DNA from: Flavobacterium subsaxonicum WB 4.1-42 = DSM 21790
GTDB lineage: Bacteria; Bacteroidota; Bacteroidia; Flavobacteriales; Flavobacteriaceae
Assembly (NCBI RefSeq): GCF_000422725.1
Contig: NZ_KE383909.1
Coordinates: 977,178 to 1,041,177, forward strand
DNA: 64,000 nucleotides
Direction of reading: 5' to 3'
This document shows positions 6,826-15,968 of this stretch, piece by piece; positions within the stretch are counted from its first letter, which is position 1, and each line of letters starts with the position of its first letter. A program made the translations under genes and the position numbers. The notes under the pieces are model-generated. The model was not told the origin of the DNA and made no database searches. It worked only from the letters and a program-made list of their open reading frames with translations.

Positions 6826-9165
6826 TTATTCTAATATATCAAGCTTTGCAAAGCGAAGCAGTAGTTTTTTAATACCCCCTACCTCAAAATGTATCTCGGC
6901 TTTTTTATCGGCGCCAACACCTTCTAAATTAAGTACTTTACCCTTGCCAAAACGTTCGTGCATTACCACGTTGCCGGGTGCCAGTTTACTATCTGGTGCA
7001 GAGGCAGCACTGCCAGGGGCTTTGGTAGCCATAGGCTTAAGCCTCCTGATATCCATATTGGGTTTAGGGTCGTTATCGGTAACCCACTTAGGCGGTGTGG
7101 TGCTTACCGGTTTATTTTGCCTGAATTTCGACTTATCTACATCGCCAAAAATATCGGTATCAATCATTGGCTTATAGCGGTAATTGGTCTCGGTTGGCGT
7201 AAGGTAATCCAGGAACTTATCGGTAATCTCCTCAATAAATCGCGATGGCTCGCTGTCTACAAGCTTACCCCAACGGTAACGCGACTGGGCATAGGTTAAA
7301 TACGCCTGATGCTCGGCACGGGTAAGGGCAACGTAAAACAGGCGGCGCTCTTCTTCCAGTTCGCTACGGGTATTAAGACTCATAGCACTGGGGAAGAGGT
7401 CTTCTTCCATCCCAACAATAAACACATACGGAAACTCCAGCCCCTTAGCAAGGTGAATGGTCATTAACGCCACACGGTCGTCATCGCCGGTATCCTTATC
7501 AAGGTCGGTTGCAAGGGCTACATCCTCTAAAAATTCAGATAATGCCCCCCTGGCGCCGTCAACTTCGCGCTGGCCTTCAATAAAATCGCGGATACCGTTT
7601 AACAGCTCCTCAATATTTTCTATACGGGCAATACCCTCTGGCGTGGCATCTTTTTTAAGCTCCTGTATAAGTCCGGTTTTTTTGGCAACGTGTTCCGATA
7701 AGTAAAACGCATCATGGTTCTCATTAATGATCTGGAAACTCTTGATCATCGTAACAAAATCGTGAAGCTTGGCCTTAGTACCGCTGTTAAGCTTAAGGTC
7801 TATCTTATCAATATGTTCCATAACCTCAAAAACCGACCTGCCATAATGGTTGGCCGCCACCGTAAGTTTTTCTAAAGTACTATCGCCAATACCACGGGCA
7901 GGATAGTTAATAACGCGCATTAGCGCCTCTTCATCTTTAGGGTTTATAACCAGCCTTAAATAACCAAGCACGTCTTTAATTTCTTTACGCTGGTAAAACG
8001 ATAATCCACCATAAATTCGGTACGGAATATCGCGCTTGCGCAGCGCATCCTCCATAGCACGCGACTGGGCGTTGGTACGGTATAGTATTGCAAAACTGCC
8101 GTTTTTAAGCTGGTTTTGCATTTTTTGTTCAAAAATGGTGCTGGCAACAAAGCGGCCTTCCTCACCATCGGTAAGGCTGCGGTGCACGCGAATGGGCGGG
8201 CCATCATCATTAGCCGTCCAAACCACCTTATCAAGCTTAACCTTGTTTTTATCTATAATGGCATTAGCCGCCTCCACAATGTTTTTTGTTGAACGGTAGT
8301 TTTGCTCCAGGCGGTACATTTGTACGCCATCATAATCTTTCTGAAAGTTTAAGATGTTGTTAATGTTAGCCCCCCTAAAGGCATAGATACTCTGGGCATC
8401 ATCGCCCACCACGCAAATATTCTGGAATTTGTCCGACAGTGCACGTACAATAAGGTACTGCGAGTGGTTGGTATCCTGGTACTCATCTACCATTATGTAC
8501 CTAAAACGGTCCTGGTACTTGGCAAGCACATCCGGAAAAAGGTTCAGCAACTCGTTGGTACGAAGCAAAAGGTCGTCAAAGTCCATTGCCCCTGCCTTAA
8601 AGCAGCGGTCTACATATTGCTGGTAAATTTCGCCTAAACGCGGTTTTTTAGACATCGCATCGGCCTCCTGCAGTTCGGGGTTATTAAAATACGCCTTAAC
8701 GGTAATAAGGCTGTTTTTGTATGATGATATACGGCCGAGTACCTGCTTGGGCTTATAAACATCCCTATCGAGCTGCATTTCTTTAATAATAGAGCTTATA
8801 AGGCGCACGCTGTCCTGGCTGTCGTAAATGCTAAAGTTAGAAGGAAAGCCTATCTTATCGGCCTCAAAACGAAGTATCTTGGCAAAAATGGAGTGAAACG
8901 TACCCATCCAAAGGTTTTTAGCTTCGGAGTTACCAACAATATCGGCTATACGCTTTTTCATTTCCTTGGCGGCCTTATTGGTAAAGGTAAGCGCCAAAAT
9001 GTTAAAGGCATCTACGCCAAGGCTCATAAGGTAGGCAATACGTATAGTAAGCACCCTTGTTTTGCCAGATCCTGCACCGGCAATAATAATCATGGGGCCA
9101 TCTTTTTGCAGGGTTGGCGCCTGCTGGGCATCGTTTAACTGGCTTATATATTTATGAATATCCAT
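6826..9165 (-). CDS. UvrD/PcrA-type DNA helicase
   Basis: 779 residues, the normal size of UvrD/PcrA. Walker A is GAGSGKT (30-36), followed by TFTNKAAKEMKKR (motif Ia). Motif II is VDEYQDTN, motif III is VVGDDAQSIYAFRGA, motif IV is LEQNYRST, motif V is LMTIHLAKGLEFPYVF and motif VI is ERRLFYVALTRA. The C-terminal tail ends in VVMHERFGKGKVLNLEG, the Tudor-like RNA polymerase-binding module typical of PcrA/UvrD. It is a 3'-5' superfamily 1 helicase acting in nucleotide excision and mismatch repair and in clearing recombination intermediates. A TATTTTTG box lies 17 bases upstream of its start. Very secure. Confidence 0.96.
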   Translation of the reverse strand: MDIHKYISQLNDAQQAPTLQKDGPMIIIAGAGSGKTRVLTIRIAYLMSLGVDAFNILALTFTNKAAKEMKKRIADIVGNSEAKNLWMGTFHSIFAKILRFEADKIGFPSNFSIYDSQDSVRLISSIIKEMQLDRDVYKPKQVLGRISSYKNSLITVKAYFNNPELQEADAMSKKPRLGEIYQQYVDRCFKAGAMDFDDLLLRTNELLNLFPDVLAKYQDRFRYIMVDEYQDTNHSQYLIVRALSDKFQNICVVGDDAQSIYAFRGANINNILNFQKDYDGVQMYRLEQNYRSTKNIVEAANAIIDKNKVKLDKVVWTANDDGPPIRVHRSLTDGEEGRFVASTIFEQKMQNQLKNGSFAILYRTNAQSRAMEDALRKRDIPYRIYGGLSFYQRKEIKDVLGYLRLVINPKDEEALMRVINYPARGIGDSTLEKLTVAANHYGRSVFEVMEHIDKIDLKLNSGTKAKLHDFVTMIKSFQIINENHDAFYLSEHVAKKTGLIQELKKDATPEGIARIENIEELLNGIRDFIEGQREVDGARGALSEFLEDVALATDLDKDTGDDDRVALMTIHLAKGLEFPYVFIVGMEEDLFPSAMSLNTRSELEEERRLFYVALTRAEHQAYLTYAQSRYRWGKLVDSEPSRFIEEITDKFLDYLTPTETNYRYKPMIDTDIFGDVDKSKFRQNKPVSTTPPKWVTDNDPKPNMDIRRLKPMATKAPGSAASAPDSKLAPGNVVMHERFGKGKVLNLEGVGADKKAEIHFEVGGIKKLLLRFAKLDILE

Positions 9166-9181
9166 CGTTTAGCTTTAACTG

Positions 9182-9189
9182 CAAAAATA
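9182..9189 (-). promoter_or_regulatory. -7 promoter element of uvrD/pcrA
   Basis: Minus-strand TATTTTTG, 17 bases before the ATG at 9165. Confidence 0.6.
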
Positions 9190-9207
9190 ACTATTTTAAC
9201 CGAGAAA

Positions 9208-9603
9208 TCAGTCACGCATTTTACGTTTACAAAGCCATAACCTATCAACCATAAACGCGGCTAAAACCCCTGCGAAATACGCTACAAGATCTGAATATAA
9301 AAAGCCCTGCCCTAACACCAGCCTGCCCAACAGCGTAGCTCTTATAGCGTTAATCCAAGGAGCATTGTACAGCTGTAAGGCTTCAACACAATAGCAAACA
9401 ACCAAAGCAGCAATTGCCCTATAGCCACTTTTCTTATCCGGGAAGAGGAAGCTTATTATATAATACATCATAAATGCATACAGCGCATCTCCTAAATACA
9501 GGTTAACAGTATCTGGAAACCATTGTTTTTTAAGCCTGGCCAGCAGGCCAGTAGCAATGGTTAGAGGTATTATAATTAAATAGGTAATTCTTTGGTGTTT
9601 CAT
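9208..9603 (-). CDS. DUF2809 family membrane protein
   Basis: 131 residues with four hydrophobic helices (about 6-23, 41-53, 62-76, 101-119). The motifs GLLARL near the N-terminus, LGDALYAFMMY, EALQLYNAPWINAIRATLLGRLVLGQGFLYSDLVAYFAG identify the DUF2809 family of small inner-membrane proteins, whose role is unknown. It lies 43 bp upstream of uvrD in the same direction, but uvrD has its own -7 box, so co-transcription is optional. Confidence 0.82.
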   Translation of the reverse strand: MKHQRITYLIIIPLTIATGLLARLKKQWFPDTVNLYLGDALYAFMMYYIISFLFPDKKSGYRAIAALVVCYCVEALQLYNAPWINAIRATLLGRLVLGQGFLYSDLVAYFAGVLAAFMVDRLWLCKRKMRD

Positions 9604-9742
9604 AACTATACTACCCGCGGTGGTGCTTAATTTATTTTAAGTCAAAACTACAAATTATAACTTATTTCGTTATTTTCGCTTTTCACAATTAATTTTACAC
9701 ATTTTACGTTACTAACTACTAACTTAACTATTTACCTTATTT

Positions 9743-10270
9743 ATGGATGCTACCCGAATTATAGAACTTATTCTTTATACCGTACCCGCCATTATTACCG
9801 GCCTTGTTGCATACTACTTTTTTAAAATGCATACTGATAATGAGGAAGGCCGCCGCCGCTACACCATACACAAACAGGCACAAAGTGTTGCTATGCCGCT
9901 TAGGCTGCAGGCTTATGAAAGGTTGGTACTTTTCCTGGAGCGTATTAACCCTGCCAAGCTGCTTATACGCATAACGCCGCAATCATCTAACAAGTTTGAT
10001 TATGAAGAGTATGTTATTGCGCAAATTGAACAGGAATTTGAGCATAACCTTACACAGCAAATTTATGTATCTGCCGAAAGCTGGGATATTATAACTACCG
10101 CTAAAAACGCCACAATACAAACAATTCGTAAAACCAACATGAGCGAGCGTGTAGATACGGCCAATAAACTGCGTGAAGTTATATTAACCGACCTGTTCGA
10201 CAAACAAAGCCCAAGCAGCGTTGCCATTGCCTACCTTAAAAATGAGGTTTCGGGTATGTGGACAGAGTAA
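9743..10270 (+). CDS. Membrane-anchored protein of unknown function
   Basis: 175 residues: one membrane helix at about 5-27 (IELILYTVPAIITGLVAYYFF), then a soluble domain with LRLQAYERLVLFLERINPAKLLIR, EQEFEHNLTQQIYVSAESWDII and a C-terminal helix. The pattern is familiar from conserved hypothetical proteins across Flavobacteriia, with the helix followed by the YERL(V/I)LFLERI motif. No enzyme motif is visible. It is probably anchored with the bulk in the cytoplasm. It is followed by a terminator, so it is monocistronic. Confidence 0.75.
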   Translation: MDATRIIELILYTVPAIITGLVAYYFFKMHTDNEEGRRRYTIHKQAQSVAMPLRLQAYERLVLFLERINPAKLLIRITPQSSNKFDYEEYVIAQIEQEFEHNLTQQIYVSAESWDIITTAKNATIQTIRKTNMSERVDTANKLREVILTDLFDKQSPSSVAIAYLKNEVSGMWTE

Positions 10271-10310
10271 AGAGGTTATTAAATTTATTGATTATTAGAT
10301 TTATATATAT

Positions 10311-10337
10311 AAAAGCATCTGTAAAGATGCTTTTATT
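10311..10337 (+). terminator. Intrinsic terminator after the 9743-10270 gene
   Basis: AAAAGCATC / GATGCTTTT stem (10311-10319, 10326-10334) with a 6-base loop and a T-rich tail. Confidence 0.75.
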
Positions 10338-10340
10338 GTT

Positions 10341-10348
10341 TATGTTTG
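10341..10348 (+). promoter_or_regulatory. -7 promoter element of the acyltransferase gene
   Basis: TATGTTTG matches TAnnTTTG and lies 34 bases before the ATG at 10382, directly after the preceding terminator. Confidence 0.6.
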
Positions 10349-10381
10349 TAGCATACATTTAAGCAATAAATACCTACAAAT

Positions 10382-11371
10382 ATGGAACGATCTCTTAATG
10401 CCGATATAATTAAAACGTTATCCATATTTGGAGTAGTATTTATTCACGGGTCTACAATAATGACCTGCAAATCTGTAGTTACAGATAATTTTATTGCGCT
10501 CTTTAGGTTTGGTGTACCCTGCTTTATTTTGCTATGGGCTTTTTATTTCGAAAAATCCATGTCAAAAAAAAACGGCAGAGAACAATTTCAATACATTAAA
10601 AAAAGGCTTATCCATTTATTAATTGTATTTGTTATATGGACCGCACTTTATTTTTTATTATCAATAGACTGGCCTAAAATAACCCTATCAAATATAACCA
10701 CTACAAAATTTACAGATTATGGCTGGCCGGGGCGCTATTTTTTAACCATACTTTTTCAGTTGCTACCTCTATATCCGGTTATACGCTGGCTATACGGCAA
10801 AAAGGTTTTAAAATATATAATGTGGTTGGGCCTTTTTATTATATACATAGCTTACGCCTATATGGTATACCACAACAATATGCCTGGCATACTCCAGAAA
10901 ATTGGTTATAAGTTGTTTGTTTTCTGGTTGCCCTATGTATTTGTTGGCATAGAATTAGCTCGTAGGCAAACAGTAAAACTAAGTGTTTACTTTTGGGTTA
11001 TCTTATTAATAATTCCTGTAGAATATAATTTTATAGTTAGTAGTAACAATTCTACAAGCTACATATTGCCCGGTATATTAATAGCCTCAATTATATTTTG
11101 TGTATCGTTATTGCAAAACCAGATAATTGTAAATAAAACATGGCTTTACAATACCATAAGTTATATTGGTAAAAACACAATGACAATTTTTGTTACTAAC
11201 CCATTGGTGATTATAATTTTAAAAGTTTTGCTTCCAAAAAAATTATTATTTTGCGAAACAATTGCCGGTAAAATAATAATGCCATTTATATCATCAATTG
11301 TTATAGTATGTATCTGTCTGTTATTTGTTGAACTATTTAAAAAACTACGTATTAACGGTATTGTAAATTAA
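10382..11371 (+). CDS. Acyltransferase family 3 membrane protein
   Basis: 329 residues with about ten hydrophobic segments. The N-terminus, MERSLNADIIKTLSIFGVVFIHGS, shows the motif of acyltransferase-3 enzymes: a charged helix and a His (residue 22) in the first membrane segment, the likely catalytic His. Such proteins O-acylate sugars of surface polysaccharides or glycolipids using acyl-CoA from the cytoplasm. The coding region is more A/T-rich and uses more runs of A and T than its neighbours, as surface-polysaccharide genes often do. The next gene is a phosphodiester glycosidase-like pseudogene 41 bp downstream, possibly the same transcript. The acceptor is unknown. Confidence 0.85.
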   Translation: MERSLNADIIKTLSIFGVVFIHGSTIMTCKSVVTDNFIALFRFGVPCFILLWAFYFEKSMSKKNGREQFQYIKKRLIHLLIVFVIWTALYFLLSIDWPKITLSNITTTKFTDYGWPGRYFLTILFQLLPLYPVIRWLYGKKVLKYIMWLGLFIIYIAYAYMVYHNNMPGILQKIGYKLFVFWLPYVFVGIELARRQTVKLSVYFWVILLIIPVEYNFIVSSNNSTSYILPGILIASIIFCVSLLQNQIIVNKTWLYNTISYIGKNTMTIFVTNPLVIIILKVLLPKKLLFCETIAGKIIMPFISSIVIVCICLLFVELFKKLRINGIVN

Positions 11372-11412
11372 ATTTAACGGCATATAATAGGGCTCGCAAA
11401 AATTTCAAATCA

Positions 11413-12134
11413 TTGAAAAACTTTCGCTTATATATTATTACGTTTCTACTTGCTCTTGTATCAGGCCTGTATGCTTTTAAAGCAAGTAGCCATATAAGTA
11501 ATCGCTTTGTAACTTATATAGTTGATCCTACAGCGCAGGACCTGAAATTATATTACAAAAACGATTTGCAGCAAAACTTTGGCAGTCTTGGCAATCTTAA
11601 AAAGTGGCTCGAAAAAAAGCGCCTTAAGCTCCAATTTGCAATGAACGGGGGCATGTACAAAAAAGACACATCGCCACAGGGTCTTTATATTCAGGAGGAT
11701 AAAACCCTATCTGTATTAGATACGGCATCTGGCAGTGGTAATTTTCACCTAAAACCCAATGGTGTTTTTTATTTAGACACCAATAAAAAACCTGCTATAG
11801 TTACTACCCCTGCTTTTAGTAGTAAGAATATTAAATACGCCACGCAATCAGGGCCAATGCTACTTATAAATGGCAAAATACACAAGGTTTTTAAGCAAGG
11901 TTCTGCCAACCTTCAAATTCGTAACGGTGTAGGAATATTACCCGGAAATAAAGTTATTTTGCTATGAGCAAAGAACCTATTAACTTTTACGATTTTGCCC
12001 AATACTTTAAAGATATGGGCTGCAATAACGCATTGTATCTGGACGGATATGTATCCAGAACATATCTGCCCGAACAAAACTGGATACAGGCCGATGGCAA
12101 CTTTGGGGTTATAATTGGTGTGACTTCTAAATAA
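11413..12134 (+). pseudogene. Frameshifted NAGPA-type phosphodiester glycosidase
   Basis: The first frame (11413-11967) gives 184 residues with an N-terminal membrane/signal helix, FAMNGGMY (QFAMNGGMYKK near 75) and TQSGPMLLINGKI, motifs of the phosphodiester glycosidase domain (NAGPA family). It stops after NGVGILPGNKVILL. The family continues in another frame from 11964 (MSKEPINFYDFAQYFKDMGC, then NALYLDGYVSR) to the stop at 12132-12134. The break lies in a run of four T at 11957-11960; one more T would restore a full-length protein of about 240 residues. Either the gene is newly inactivated or the run was misread. Both halves are otherwise intact, so decay is recent if real. Confidence 0.85.
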
Positions 12135-12253
12135 TAATATATTTACATTTGTTTGAGAAAGATACCGGGTACTTATCTATAGTATAAGTTGCGGCAATAC
12201 TATTCAATATTTCTAAAAACGGAAGACAAATAAAATAATGCTTTACCCTTAAA

Positions 12254-12994
12254 ATGAAAAACTTATTATCTATCCTGATTCTTTTTTATTTTACATCTAC
12301 AGCTTATTCACAAACTGCCAACGATATTGTAGGCAACTGGCAATTTAGTGCTATTGCCGAAAGTGCTAAACTGGACGATTCTAAAAAGGCCACTGTAAGT
12401 TCTCTTTTACAAGGGCTTACTTTTAATTTTACATCTGATAATAAATTTACAGCCAGTATTTTGGGCATTGCCGAAAATGGTACATGGCTGCTTAAGGGTA
12501 AAAGTATAGAATTGCAAAACGATAAAGGTTCCGGATATACTATCGAGATACTGGATTATAAGAAAGACCTTATAACGCTTAAATTAAAGAGTATGCAGTT
12601 TGTAATGGCCAGGGCGGGGTCTCAGGCAGCGCTGCCGGTAGCACCTACTAACAAAGCTGTTGGTTATGTTAGTGCTACCAAGGCGCAAGTAAGTAAAAAA
12701 TGGTTTTTAACCAGCAAAACCGCCCCCGATAACCTTACGCAAAAACAAAAAGATGCCTTAGGCGAATTGCTTTCCGGCAGTTATACGCAGCTTAAAGTAA
12801 ATGGCACTTATACAGTAGAAATTAGCGGAATAACAGAAACTGGCACCTGGAAACTGGCAGAAAACAATACTGCTATAATTACCAGAAAAGGTACCGATTC
12901 TAAGCTATGGCACATTGTAAAAATTGCCCCGACACAATTGGTACTGGTGTTAGGTAATACTGATGAAGAATGGACCTTTAGTACCGAAGAGTAA
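12254..12994 (+). CDS. Secreted lipocalin-like protein with two tandem domains
   Basis: 246 residues with a signal peptide (MKNLLSILILFYFTSTAYSQ). Two similar halves follow: about 24-120 (IVGNWQFSAIAESAK ... GTWLLKGKSIEL) and about 143-246 (VSKKWFLTSKTAPDN ... GTWKLAENNTAII ... EWTFS). Each has the opening GxW and the GTW..k..  strand of lipocalin-like domains common in Bacteroidota. It probably binds a small hydrophobic ligand or has a structural role in the periplasm; the ligand is unknown. It ends directly against the acetyltransferase gene on the other strand with no bases between the stop codons. Confidence 0.75.
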   Translation: MKNLLSILILFYFTSTAYSQTANDIVGNWQFSAIAESAKLDDSKKATVSSLLQGLTFNFTSDNKFTASILGIAENGTWLLKGKSIELQNDKGSGYTIEILDYKKDLITLKLKSMQFVMARAGSQAALPVAPTNKAVGYVSATKAQVSKKWFLTSKTAPDNLTQKQKDALGELLSGSYTQLKVNGTYTVEISGITETGTWKLAENNTAIITRKGTDSKLWHIVKIAPTQLVLVLGNTDEEWTFSTEE

Positions 12995-13678
12995 CTACTC
13001 TATTGTCTTGATAACCTTGGCCGGCACACCGCCAATTACACTGTAATCTGGAAACACACCGTTAACAACAGCACCCGCTGCTACCACGCAATGGCTGCCA
13101 ACCACACTGCCATCTAAAAAGGTAGCTTTGGCACCTACCCATACATTATTGCCAATTTTAATACCTTTAGAGGTTACCCCCTGCTCGCGGATTAACTTTG
13201 TTGTATCGGCAAAGTTATGGTTCTCTGAATGAAAGCTTATGTAAGCACCCATAATAACATCATTACCAATTTCTATTCCGCCTGCAGCACCAAATTCGGC
13301 ATAACGGCCAATTGCGCTGTTATCGCCTAATTTTAAGCCTTTGCCGTATTTAGAAAAATGGCTGGTGCAGGTAACCATAGAGTACGCTCCTATTTTAGAG
13401 CCATGTCCCAGGTAAATTTGTTCTCGGGCATAACCATCTACTTTAGTATCATGCTCTATTGTAGCATTTTTACCAAAGAAAATATTTTTTTTGTTGAGTA
13501 TGGTGCAACGCCTCCCTAAATATACTTTGTTACCCGTGGCAATAAAACCGCGCACAAGCATTATAAGCCTGCTGTAAAGCGTGTAAACAATTAATCCGCT
13601 TGGTAGCTCAGGGTCTATAGTATAAGATTTACCCGATCTGTACAGCAACTTCTGGAAAAGATTCTTTATCATCAACAA
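12995..13678 (-). CDS. Left-handed beta-helix (hexapeptide) O-acetyltransferase
   Basis: 227 residues. From about residue 50 the sequence is built of hexapeptide turns (such as IGAYSMVT, IGRYAEFG, IGNDVIMGAYISF, IGNNVWVGAKATFLDGSVVG), ending IGGVPAKVIK, which is diagnostic for maltose/virginiamycin/serine-type acetyltransferases. The catalytic His lies in HSENHNF. These trimers move acetyl groups from acetyl-CoA to sugars, often in surface polysaccharide synthesis. A minus-strand TAATTTTG box lies at 13692-13699; the second Met (13672) is an alternative start. Substrate unknown. Confidence 0.88.
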   Translation of the reverse strand: MLMIKNLFQKLLYRSGKSYTIDPELPSGLIVYTLYSRLIMLVRGFIATGNKVYLGRRCTILNKKNIFFGKNATIEHDTKVDGYAREQIYLGHGSKIGAYSMVTCTSHFSKYGKGLKLGDNSAIGRYAEFGAAGGIEIGNDVIMGAYISFHSENHNFADTTKLIREQGVTSKGIKIGNNVWVGAKATFLDGSVVGSHCVVAAGAVVNGVFPDYSVIGGVPAKVIKTIE

Positions 13679-13691
13679 AATGGTTAGGGCA

Positions 13692-13699
13692 CAAAATTA
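13692..13699 (-). promoter_or_regulatory. -7 promoter element of the hexapeptide acetyltransferase gene
   Basis: Minus-strand TAATTTTG, 14 bases before the annotated start. Confidence 0.55.
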
Positions 13700-13724
13700 C
13701 AATAGTTTTTTAAATAAAGTACGC

Positions 13725-15812
13725 TTACTTTTCATCCAGCAACTGCTGTAATTTATTCTTTTCGGTATTGGGCAGTCCCGGTAAAATACCTTCAAAAAAC
13801 ACGCGGTAACCTGATTTTTTAAGCAATTTCCTAATATTATCCTTACCAAATTTTACAAACTGCCATTTGTGGTGCAGCGTTGCATTAACAAGGTTCTCCC
13901 AAACTATAGGGTCGGGTTTACCTATATAAATAAGGTTTGCCAGCGCATTCTGGCGGATGGAGCTCTCATATCGTGGCGACGCATAGCCCTGCAATTCGGC
14001 GTAAAATTCGGGTTTATCAGCTTCACGATAACCTTTAGATATGTAGGCTAAAGACAGCCACAGTATTCTTAAATTCTTATCGTTAAAACCCACCCAGGTG
14101 TGCGAAGCATCTAAAAATTCAGCCTGCCTGTCTTTAAATTTGGCACACAATATATTAAGGGCCACCTCTCTGGTAATGTAAGACTTATCTTTAAGCAGTG
14201 TCTTATATTCTTCAAAAAAATCAGGGGGAATGGTAGTAACTGTACGTGCCACAGCCTGGCGCACCTTTAAATTACCGGTTTTCATGGCAAGGCGAACCAG
14301 GTCGGCTTTCTCGGCAAAAGGCAGATCGGCGGTCTGAAAAACAATCTCCTCCTTAACGGGATAAAAAATTTCCGATTGCAATAACTGCATGTATTGTTCT
14401 TTCTTTTCTGCAAAAGGTTTACCCTGGCTTTCGCCGATGGCAAAATACTGCTGCATAAATTTGTTTTTGCTAAGAATCCCTAACGCTTCGTCAACCTCAA
14501 AACCAGCGCTTTCCAACCAGCGCTTTTTAAAGGCAGCGGTATCATAAGTCGACACTTTATTTATCTCGGCCAGAAATTCATCGGTGTTTACATTTTTAAA
14601 AGCATATTTTTCGAGGTAGTTTTTTACCGCCTTTCTAAAGGCATCGTGCCCTACCCCTTCTCTAAGCACATGCAGTGCCCAGGCACCTTTTTGGTAAAAT
14701 GAGAGCGTACTGGCCTTCTCGTTCATAACCGGAATGGTGTCAGTTTTAGCCGCCTGCTGCAGCCTTTCGGCAATCTCGTACATTTCGTAATTAAAATGGT
14801 CGTCGCCATACAACTCCTGTTCGGCAAGCAGGGCATAATAGGTTGCAAAGCCTTCCTGAAGCCAATGATGCGTGCCGCTTTGGGCAGTTATAAGGTCGCC
14901 AAACCACTGGTGGGCAAGTTCGTGGGCGTTAACGTTAATATAAGTACGATCGTTAAAACCAATTTCATCAACCACAAAATCCTGCGAAAATATAGTGCTT
15001 GTAGTATTCTCCATACCGGCATACAAAAAGTCGAGCACCGGTATTTGCCTGTAAATTCCCCACGGATAATTAACTCCAATTTCGCGCTCAAAGAAATCGA
15101 AAATACGCTTGCTGTCGCGGTAGGTAGGCTCAAAATTTGCTTTATCTTCGGGGCGCAGGTAAAACTCCAAGGGTGTGCCGCTGGCCGCGGTTTCGATCTG
15201 TTTAACAAAACGCCCAATGGCCAGCATGGCAAGATAGCTGCTCATGGGCTTTTGCATCTGGTACTGCCACGTTTGGAGTTCTCCCTGATTGGTTTTGGCC
15301 TTTAAAACACCGTTTGCCATTACCTCGTAATCTTTTTCGAATGATACCGAAAGATTAAACACAACCTTTTCGTTAACATCATCAAAACTTGGTAGCCAAT
15401 GGCTGGTGTATTTGCCCTGGCCCTGAGTCCAGATCTGGTCGCTCTCGCCATCTTTAACAAAATACATGGTTTGTTTTGGCTGTGCAGTATAGTTAAACGT
15501 AATGGTGTTCTTGCCTTTTTTGTAGCCTTTAAACAACTTTAAGGCTTTGCCCGATGCTACCCATCCCGACTTTTTTTTACCGTTAATGCTAACATTGCTA
15601 AACTGCATATTTTGGGCATCTATGTAAATGGTATCGGGTTTGTTAAGCACCTCGAAAGTATAAGTAACCGCGCCAATAACCTTTTTCTGGCCCACATTAA
15701 AACTAAGTTGAGCATCAAGGGTTTTAAAGTCAACATTTTTTAACTGCTGGCTTTGCTGTGCAAAAGTTAGGGTTGTAAAAAAAAGTATACAGGCTTGTAA
15801 ACAGGCTTTCAT
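13725..15812 (-). CDS. M1 family aminopeptidase, secreted
   Basis: 695 residues with a signal peptide (cleavage near TFAQQ, residue 20). The substrate-binding motif is AGMENTT (265-271), in place of the usual GAMEN. The zinc site is HELAH (297-301) with the third ligand Glu in LQEGFATYY (about 320), so the gluzincin centre is complete. A long helical C-terminal part (about 500-690) resembles the HEAT-like domain of M1 enzymes. It probably trims peptides in the periplasm or at the outer membrane. A TAGTTTTG box lies 17 bases upstream. Firm family call. Confidence 0.93.
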   Translation of the reverse strand: MKACLQACILFFTTLTFAQQSQQLKNVDFKTLDAQLSFNVGQKKVIGAVTYTFEVLNKPDTIYIDAQNMQFSNVSINGKKKSGWVASGKALKLFKGYKKGKNTITFNYTAQPKQTMYFVKDGESDQIWTQGQGKYTSHWLPSFDDVNEKVVFNLSVSFEKDYEVMANGVLKAKTNQGELQTWQYQMQKPMSSYLAMLAIGRFVKQIETAASGTPLEFYLRPEDKANFEPTYRDSKRIFDFFEREIGVNYPWGIYRQIPVLDFLYAGMENTTSTIFSQDFVVDEIGFNDRTYINVNAHELAHQWFGDLITAQSGTHHWLQEGFATYYALLAEQELYGDDHFNYEMYEIAERLQQAAKTDTIPVMNEKASTLSFYQKGAWALHVLREGVGHDAFRKAVKNYLEKYAFKNVNTDEFLAEINKVSTYDTAAFKKRWLESAGFEVDEALGILSKNKFMQQYFAIGESQGKPFAEKKEQYMQLLQSEIFYPVKEEIVFQTADLPFAEKADLVRLAMKTGNLKVRQAVARTVTTIPPDFFEEYKTLLKDKSYITREVALNILCAKFKDRQAEFLDASHTWVGFNDKNLRILWLSLAYISKGYREADKPEFYAELQGYASPRYESSIRQNALANLIYIGKPDPIVWENLVNATLHHKWQFVKFGKDNIRKLLKKSGYRVFFEGILPGLPNTEKNKLQQLLDEK

Positions 15813-15828
15813 TTAAATGCGTTTTTTA

Positions 15829-15836
15829 CAAAACTA
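15829..15836 (-). promoter_or_regulatory. -7 promoter element of the M1 aminopeptidase gene
   Basis: Minus-strand TAGTTTTG, 17 bases before the start codon. Confidence 0.55.
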
Positions 15837-15968
15837 CATAAATGCAACCATAAAATAGTATAAAGGCTGTGCCAAATGTTTTCAGTACATAACGTTAAAT
15901 ACTGTTTGTTTGTACGGTTAATTTTATAATTTTAGTAGTCTTATCTGTACACTAAAATCAAGGCGACT

